This document shows positions 58,694 through 64,000 of a DNA stretch of 64,000 bases, piece by piece. The translations under genes were made by a program, and so were the position numbers. The notes beneath the pieces are model-generated. The model worked only from the letters and a program-made list of their open reading frames with translations, had not been told where the DNA came from and searched no databases. How positions within the stretch are numbered: position 1 is the first letter of the stretch; each line of letters begins with the position of its first letter. The stretch is from [Actinobacillus] rossii (GTDB lineage: Bacteria > Pseudomonadota > Gammaproteobacteria > Enterobacterales > Pasteurellaceae), in assembly GCA_900444965.1 (NCBI GenBank), contig UFRQ01000003.1, positions 2,356,001-2,420,000 on the forward strand, written 5' to 3'.

Positions 58694-60232
58694 TTAACCT
58701 TTTCTAAACATTGCCAACATACGTTGTGTGACTTTAAAGCCACCAAAGATATTGATGCTCGCCACTAAAATCGCAATAAAGGCAAGAATATCAATAAATA
58801 AGTTGCCTGTTGGTTGGCGAATTTGTAACACTGCCCCGACGATAATAATGCCTGAAATCGCATTTGTTACCGCCATTAACGGGGTATGTAATGCGTGGCT
58901 CACGTTCCACACCACGTAGTAACCTACCACACAAGCCAACACGAAGACGGTAAAGTGTGATAAGAATGCTGCTGGTGCAACAGAGGCAATCCATAGGAAC
59001 AATGCGCCAGCAACTGCCATTGCGCCATATTTTTTGCGAGGATCCGCTGGTTTTTCTTCTTTCTTCTCGACAGGGGCTACCGCTTGTTTTTGTTGAGGTT
59101 GAGCTGAAACCTGAATTGGTGGAGCTGGCCAAGTGACTTCGCCATCACGAATAACAGTTACGCCACGTAACACCACATCTTCAAAGTTAATATCGATCAC
59201 ACCATCTTTATTTGGTGCTAATAATTTCAATAAATTAACTAAGTTTGTACCGTATAATTGAGATGATTGTGTTGGTAAACGCGCTGGGAAATCCGTATAA
59301 CCAATGACTTTCACTTGGTTTTCGGTAATCACCACTTCACCTGCTTTAGTATATTCGCAGTTACCGCCTGTTGCCGCCGCTAAGTCCACAATCACAGAAC
59401 CCGGTTTCATTGAATCCACCATTTCTTTCGTGATTAAGCGCGGTGCCGGTTTACCAGGGATTGCGGCTGTGGTAATAATAATATCCACTTCTTTTGCTTG
59501 TTCAGCATAAAGTGCCATAGCACGACGGTTAAATTCTTCCGACATCACTTTAGCATAACCATCACCTGAGCCGCCTTCTTCTTCAAAGTCGATTTCTAAG
59601 AAATCAGCACCCATAGATTTCACTTGCTCTTTTACTTCAGGACGAGAGTCAAAAGCACGCACAATCGCACCTAGGCTATTTGCTGCACCTATTGCAGCCA
59701 AACCAGCAACGCCCGCACCAATAACTAATACTTTAGCTGGTGGCACTTTACCTGCAGCAGTAATTTGCCCAGTAAAGAAACTACCGAACATATTTGCAGC
59801 TTCAATCACAGCACGATAACCTGAAATATTTGCCATCGAAGACAATGCATCTAACGCTTGTGCCCGAGAAATACGCGGCACGGCATCCATTGCTAACACA
59901 TTGATTTTCTTCGCTGACAATTTTTCCATTAAATCCGGATTTTGCGCAGGCCAAATAAAACTAACCAGCGTTGCTCCCTCTTTAATTAAAGCAATCTCAG
60001 CCTCTGTTGGTGCATTCACTTTAAAAATAATGTCTGCATTCCACACTTCTTGTTGTGAACCAACAGCCGCACCTGCATGTACGAAAGCACTATCTTCGAA
60101 ACTCGCTTTAAAACCGGCATCGTTTTCCACGATGACATCAAAGCCTAGTTTCTTAATCTGCTCAACAGTTTTTGGCGTTGCCGCCACACGAGTTTCACCG
60201 TTTAACAGTTCTCTAGGTACACCAATTAACAT
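58694..60232 (-). CDS. pntA: NAD(P) transhydrogenase alpha subunit
   Basis: NAD(H)-binding subunit of the transhydrogenase. Begins [36 protein letters not shown], Rossmann motif [34 protein letters not shown] near residue 170, NAD mobile loop region [20 protein letters not shown], then four C-terminal transmembrane helices (after about residue 400). The start at 60230-60232 has AAAGGA seven bases upstream; a further 25 open codons lack support. Product 512 aa against 510 in E. coli. First gene of pntAB. Confidence 0.96.
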   Translation of the reverse strand: MLIGVPRELLNGETRVAATPKTVEQIKKLGFDVIVENDAGFKASFEDSAFVHAGAAVGSQQEVWNADIIFKVNAPTEAEIALIKEGATLVSFIWPAQNPDLMEKLSAKKINVLAMDAVPRISRAQALDALSSMANISGYRAVIEAANMFGSFFTGQITAAGKVPPAKVLVIGAGVAGLAAIGAANSLGAIVRAFDSRPEVKEQVKSMGADFLEIDFEEEGGSGDGYAKVMSEEFNRRAMALYAEQAKEVDIIITTAAIPGKPAPRLITKEMVDSMKPGSVIVDLAAATGGNCEYTKAGEVVITENQVKVIGYTDFPARLPTQSSQLYGTNLVNLLKLLAPNKDGVIDINFEDVVLRGVTVIRDGEVTWPAPPIQVSAQPQQKQAVAPVEKKEEKPADPRKKYGAMAVAGALFLWIASVAPAAFLSHFTVFVLACVVGYYVVWNVSHALHTPLMAVTNAISGIIIVGAVLQIRQPTGNLFIDILAFIAILVASINIFGGFKVTQRMLAMFRKG

Positions 60233-60492
60233 AACGTATCCTTTCAAATTGGTTGATGATGACACTTGAGCTAACCGATTGCGTTGCCCAAATCCCCAAG
60301 ATGACAAAAGTCAAACTATTCTCAACTTTACCATTAAATAACTCAAAATTGGAACCCCCTTTTTATGAAATCGGAAGATAAAATTGAGATTAATTGAATA
60401 AAAAGGAAAAACCAATTAAAAAATGAGAATATTCGCAAAACACAGTCAGTTTTGTTATAGTTTTCGCACTTTTATTACTTAGGATTTTAACT

Positions 60493-61206
60493 ATGCAACT
60501 TCCTCCACTTCAATCGGCTACGCTTATTCGTCGTTACAAACGTTTTATGGCGGATGTTCAACTCCCTACTCAGGAACAAATCACTTTGCATTGCGCTAAC
60601 ACAGGTGCAATGACAGGTTGTGGTGAAAAAGGCGATACAGTTTGGTTTTCCGATTCCAAAAGTACCACGCGAAAATACCCTTGCTCATGGGAACTCACTG
60701 AATTACTGAATGGAAATTTAATCTGTATCAATACACATCGTTCTAATCAATTAGTTTATGAGGCATTACAAAATAAACTAATTTTAGAGCTTGCTGACTA
60801 TAGTCAAATCACACCTGAAGTAAAATATGGTGAAGAAAATAGTCGTATTGACTTTTTGTTACAAGGCAACGGATTGCCTGATTGTTATGTAGAAGTAAAA
60901 TCCATTACCTTAGTAAAAAATAATATCGGCATGTTTCCTGATGCTGTCACTACACGCGGACAAAAACATTTACGCGAATTAATGGCGATGAAAAAACAAG
61001 GACATCGCGCAGTAGTATTATTTGCGGGGCTTCACAATGGCTTTGATTGCTTTAAAATTGCGGAATACATCGATCCTGATTACGACAAATTATTCAAACA
61101 AGCACTAAGAGAAGGAGTTGAAGCTTATGCTTATGCAGGAAAATTTGAAAAAACAGGCGAAATTCCCACCGCACTTTCCTTAAGCCAAGCTGTGCCATTC
61201 ATCTAA
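60493..61206 (+). CDS. sfsA: DNA-binding / sugar fermentation stimulation protein SfsA
   Basis: SfsA-family protein of 237 aa. N-terminal OB-fold part ([45 protein letters not shown]) and a C-terminal nuclease-like core with [50 protein letters not shown], whose D...ExK pattern is that of PD-(D/E)xK enzymes. Described in E. coli as a maltose-metabolism regulator; the true activity is unclear. Monocistronic. One uptake signal is present near the 3' end. Confidence 0.93.
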   Translation: MQLPPLQSATLIRRYKRFMADVQLPTQEQITLHCANTGAMTGCGEKGDTVWFSDSKSTTRKYPCSWELTELLNGNLICINTHRSNQLVYEALQNKLILELADYSQITPEVKYGEENSRIDFLLQGNGLPDCYVEVKSITLVKNNIGMFPDAVTTRGQKHLRELMAMKKQGHRAVVLFAGLHNGFDCFKIAEYIDPDYDKLFKQALREGVEAYAYAGKFEKTGEIPTALSLSQAVPFI

Positions 61207-61234
61207 TTTTTTTGAGAATTATTTGTATTTACTA

Positions 61235-61267
61235 TTGACAACACATTTGAGAATAATTATCATGTGC
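61235..61267 (+). promoter_or_regulatory. Strong promoter overlapped by a Fur box
   Basis: TTGACA (61235-61240) and TATCAT (61258-61263) are exactly 17 bp apart. TGAGAATAATTATCA at 61248-61262 matches 14 of 15 positions of the Fur 7-1-7 motif and overlaps the -10. No protein-coding start follows; a terminator does, about 75 bp on. Confidence 0.82.
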
Positions 61268-61268
61268 T

Positions 61269-61345
61269 TATTCAAACAATAATAGATAATCACTCCAACT
61301 TTTTGGCGTTGTACTTTCCCACAGGTCAACGCCATTTCTTTTCTT
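61269..61345 (+). ncRNA. Probable Fur-regulated small RNA (HrrF/RyhB-like in control)
   Basis: A canonical promoter under a Fur box leads to a non-coding stretch of about 76 nt that ends in an intrinsic terminator: TGGCGTTG (61304-61311) and CAACGCCA (61327-61334) with a 15-base loop, followed by TTTCTTTTCTT. No frame of useful length is present. The setting matches iron-responsive small RNAs such as enterobacterial RyhB; a Fur-regulated RNA called HrrF is known in Haemophilus influenzae and this could be its homologue, but I cannot verify identity from sequence memory. Confidence 0.72.
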
Positions 61346-61440
61346 AAAATTCAGATAACTTACTTTTTAACTCTTTTCATTTCAATTAGATCCACTATAA
61401 TGAAACCTTTCTTTTATTATGTATAACATAGGCAAAACCG

Positions 61441-62628
61441 ATGACTGATATGAATACTGTTCTCGCGGAACTAAAGCGCGGTGTCGATCAAATTTACTCT
61501 GAACAAGATTTAATCGAAAAACTGAAAGAAAACCGTCCATTACGTGTAAAATTGGGCGCTGACCCAACCGCACCAGATATTCACTTAGGTCACACAGTCG
61601 TGCTTAATAAATTGCGTCAATTCCAACAATTTGGTCACGAAGTTTATTTCTTAATCGGTGATTTCACTGGTATGGTCGGCGATCCGTCAGGCAAAAATAG
61701 CACACGTCCACCATTAAGCCGTGAAGATGTATTACGCAATGCTGAAACCTATAAAGAACAGATTTTTAAAATTTTAGATCCACAAAAAACCAAAATTGTT
61801 TTTAACTCCGAATGGTTGAGCAAATTGGGAACTGAAGGCATGATCCGCTTAGCGAGTAACTACACCGTTGCCCGTATGTTGGAACGTGAAGACTTCAAAA
61901 ACCGTTTTACCAACCAAATGCCGATTGCTATTCATGAGTTTATCTATCCATTATTGCAAGGTCACGACTCAGTAGAATTACAAGCAGATATTGAATTAGG
62001 TGGTAGCGATCAAACGTTCAATTTGTTGGTTGGGCGTGAATTACAAAAATCAGCAGGTCAAAAACCGCAAGTAGCTATTACATTACCTTTACTTGTCGGT
62101 TTAGATGGCGAGAAAAAAATGTCTAAATCATTGGGCAACTACATTGGTGTAACCGAAGCACCAAACGAAATGTTTGGCAAAATTATGTCGATCTCTGATG
62201 ATTTAATGTGGGATTGGTATAGCTTACTTTCATTCCGTCCATTAACTGAAATTGCCCAACTTAAAGCTGATGTTGGAGCTGGTAAGAATCCGCGTGATGT
62301 GAAAATTTTATTGGCTAAAGAAATTATCACACGTTTCCACGATGAAACGGCAGCCAACGCTGCTGAACAAGAGTTTATTAACCGTTTCCAAAAAGGGGCA
62401 ATGCCTGATGAAATGCCTGAATTTACCTTTGAAGGTGAAATGGGCTTAGCGACTTTATTAAAAGAAGCGAGTTTAGTGCCTTCAACGTCCGAGGCAATTC
62501 GCAGTGCGCAACAAGGTGGTGTGAAAATTGATGGCGAAAAAGTGGAAGATGTACGTCAAAATGCACCAAAAGGGACATTTGTTTATCAAGTCGGTAAACG
62601 TAAATTCGCTCGTGTCACAGTGAAATAA
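61441..62628 (+). CDS. tyrS: Tyrosyl-tRNA synthetase
   Basis: Class I aminoacyl-tRNA synthetase charging tRNA-Tyr. HIGH-type motif [26 protein letters not shown] motif [14 protein letters not shown], and a C-terminal S4 RNA-binding domain ([43 protein letters not shown]). 395 aa, the short TyrS type found in Haemophilus, unlike the 424-aa E. coli enzyme. TATAAT at 61396-61401 is the likely -10. It is closely followed by the fructokinase pseudogene. Confidence 0.96.
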   Translation: MTDMNTVLAELKRGVDQIYSEQDLIEKLKENRPLRVKLGADPTAPDIHLGHTVVLNKLRQFQQFGHEVYFLIGDFTGMVGDPSGKNSTRPPLSREDVLRNAETYKEQIFKILDPQKTKIVFNSEWLSKLGTEGMIRLASNYTVARMLEREDFKNRFTNQMPIAIHEFIYPLLQGHDSVELQADIELGGSDQTFNLLVGRELQKSAGQKPQVAITLPLLVGLDGEKKMSKSLGNYIGVTEAPNEMFGKIMSISDDLMWDWYSLLSFRPLTEIAQLKADVGAGKNPRDVKILLAKEIITRFHDETAANAAEQEFINRFQKGAMPDEMPEFTFEGEMGLATLLKEASLVPSTSEAIRSAQQGGVKIDGEKVEDVRQNAPKGTFVYQVGKRKFARVTVK

Positions 62629-62641
62629 TAGGAAAACCATT

Positions 62642-63555
62642 ATGCCAAATAAAATTTGGGTTCTTGGCGATGCCGTTGTGGATCTTATTCCTGATGGCGA
62701 TATGCATTATTTAAAATGTGCAGGTGGCGCGCCTGCTAATGTTGCAGTAGGCGTAGCCCGTTTAGGTGTACCGAGCGCATTTATTGGCCGTGTAGGTAAG
62801 AATTTATGCAACAAACGCTGCATAATGAAGCTGTAAATACTGATTATATGTATCTTGATCCTGATCATCGCACATCCACGGTGGTGGTTGGGTTAGACAA
62901 AGGGGAACGCAGTTTTACCTTTATGGTCAACCCAAGTGCGGATCAATTTTTAAGCGTTTCTGACTTGCCTGAATTCAAAACTGGTGAATGGTTACACTGT
63001 TGCTCTATCGCCTTAATCAACGAACCAACGCGCTCGGCAACGTTAACCGCAATGAAAAATATCCGCACGGCTGGCGGTAAAGTATCATTCGATCCCAATT
63101 TACGTGAAAGTTTGTGGAAATCACAAGCTGAAATGATCGAGGTGGTAAACCAAGCTGTTGCGTTAGCAGATGTGCTTAAATTCTCTGAAGAAGAATTAAC
63201 TTTATTAACAGGCACAAACACCCTTGAAAAAGCCTTTGAAAAAGTGACCGCACTTTATCCAGAAAAACTAATTATTGTCACCATGGGCAAAGATGGTGCG
63301 CTGTTCAATCTCAATGGAGATAGCGAAATCGTCGCCGGTAAAGCGTTACAACCTGTGGATACCACGGGTGCAGGCGATGCTTTCGTGGGGGGATTGCTGG
63401 CGGGCTTATCACTTAATGATAACTGGCAAACGCTAGATGTGTTAAAGCAGATTATCCGTCAAGCAAATGCTTGTGGCGCCCTTGCCACGATGGCAAAAGG
63501 TGCGATGTCGGCATTACCCAACCAACAACAGCTAAAAGTATTTTTAGCTAATTAA
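62642..63555 (+). pseudogene. scrK: Fructokinase (PfkB family) with 13-bp deletion
   Basis: Would phosphorylate fructose released from sucrose 6-phosphate. The first frame reads KIWVLGDAVVDLIPDGDMHYLKCAGGAPANVAVGVARLGVPSAFIGRVGK and then leaves the family; the second frame resumes at MQQTLHNEAVNTDYMYLD and runs to the end, including the catalytic signature DTTGAGDAFVGGLLAG. The expected DPFGEF codons between are missing: 11 bases stand where 24 are needed, a 13-bp loss near 62800 that shifts the frame. The anion-hole/catalytic Asp half is intact but not in frame with the N-terminus. Confidence 0.9.
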
Positions 63556-63561
63556 TCACAG

Positions 63562-63592
63562 GGGCGGATCAAAGTATCCGCCCAAATTTTTC
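63562..63592 (+). terminator. Terminator-like hairpin between scrK and scrB
   Basis: GGGCGGAT (63562-63569), loop CAAAGT, ATCCGCCC (63576-63583), followed by AAATTTTT. Confidence 0.75.
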
Positions 63593-63613
63593 CTGAAATA
63601 TACAGGTTTAGCA

Positions 63614-64000
63614 ATGCATATCTTCAATAATGGAAAATACAAATCGATTCACGCAGCTACAGCTGGCGAATTAGCGCAAATTGAAAGTGCGGTGAAAAAA
63701 GATAAAGATTTCGACCGCACTATCATCTCACCACGCCAACAGGTTTGCTCAATGATCCCAATGGATTAATTTGGGATGGAGAGAAATATCACTTGTTTTA
63801 TCAATGGTTTCCATTTGATGCTATTCACGGTATGAAACATTGGAAACATTACACCACACGAGATTTCATTCACTTTGAACACGCGCAAGATCTTATTCCT
63901 GACGAACAGTTTGAAAGTCACGGTTGTTATTCAGGCGGCGCATTATTAGTGGGCGACAAAATTGCTTGTTTCTATACGGGTAACACACGCCGTCCAAGTG
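63614..64000 (+). pseudogene. scrB: Sucrose-6-phosphate hydrolase, frameshifted and cut by the window edge
   Basis: GH32 enzyme splitting sucrose 6-phosphate. The frame from ATG 63614 reads MHIFNNGKYKSIHAATAGEL to KDKDF (codon 33), then one base is missing near 63712; the next frame continues PHYHLTTPTGLLNDPNGLIWDGEKYHLFYQWFPFD, with the nucleophile motif LNDPNG, and LLVGDKIACFYTGNTRRPS to the edge. In the original frame translation stops soon after (SMIPMD). The remaining two thirds are outside the window. Confidence 0.88.

Overview
The window comes from a member of the Pasteurellaceae, most likely the Haemophilus/Aggregatibacter group. It is AT-rich, about thirty exact copies of the Haemophilus-type uptake signal (AAGTGCGGT or its complement) are scattered through it, often as inverted pairs used as terminators, and the housekeeping genes read as close Haemophilus homologues. 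I cannot fix the species.

Region 1-8446 is the end of an integrative and conjugative element of the SPI-7/PFGI-1/ICEHin1056 type. In minus-strand order it carries parA, a DnaB-type helicase, parB, a DUF2857 gene, an STY4528-type replication protein, a TIGR03761 gene, a DUF3158 gene, a small unknown gene and ssb (cut by the left edge). It contains no exact uptake signal. It ends in a tRNA-Leu(CAA) locus: the element carries an intact tRNA-Leu, and the 5' half of the chromosomal tRNA-Leu remains as a stump at the junction. Inside the element are a probable small RNA with its own promoter and terminator, whose promoter is interlocked with a candidate promoter for the replication gene, and a pair of identical-arm palindromes.

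Region 8475-35745 is mostly ordinary chromosome: lptG/lptF, pepA, a quinone reductase, nfeD/qmcA, modF, sstT, a UmuD-like gene behind a LexA box, an NlpC/P60 lipoprotein, the aceE-aceF-lpdA operon, a purine permease, galE, ampG, adk, a frameshifted ohr with a divergent AraC regulator, the FNR/Fur-controlled feoA-feoB-small peptide operon, and a Gfo/Idh/MocA oxidoreductase.

Region 35958-50010 is a decaying accessory zone: a LysR gene with a divergent quinone reductase, a YCII gene with a nonsense codon, an SDR, a Fur-box TonB receptor, an IS200-type element, a wrecked aldo/keto reductase, mdaB, an SRPBCC gene, IS1016-like remnants, LysR remnants, an intact RND pump with its adaptor, and an NmrA-like remnant. 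Uptake signals are nearly absent here.

Region 50097-64000 returns to core genes: mepM, znuCB, the sitABCD-type manganese/iron importer behind a Fur box, pntAB, sfsA, a probable Fur-regulated small RNA, tyrS, then a fructokinase and a sucrose-6-phosphate hydrolase that are both frameshifted, suggesting recent loss of sucrose use. Iron and manganese control recurs: candidate Fur boxes precede feoA, the TonB receptor, sitA and the small RNA upstream of tyrS.
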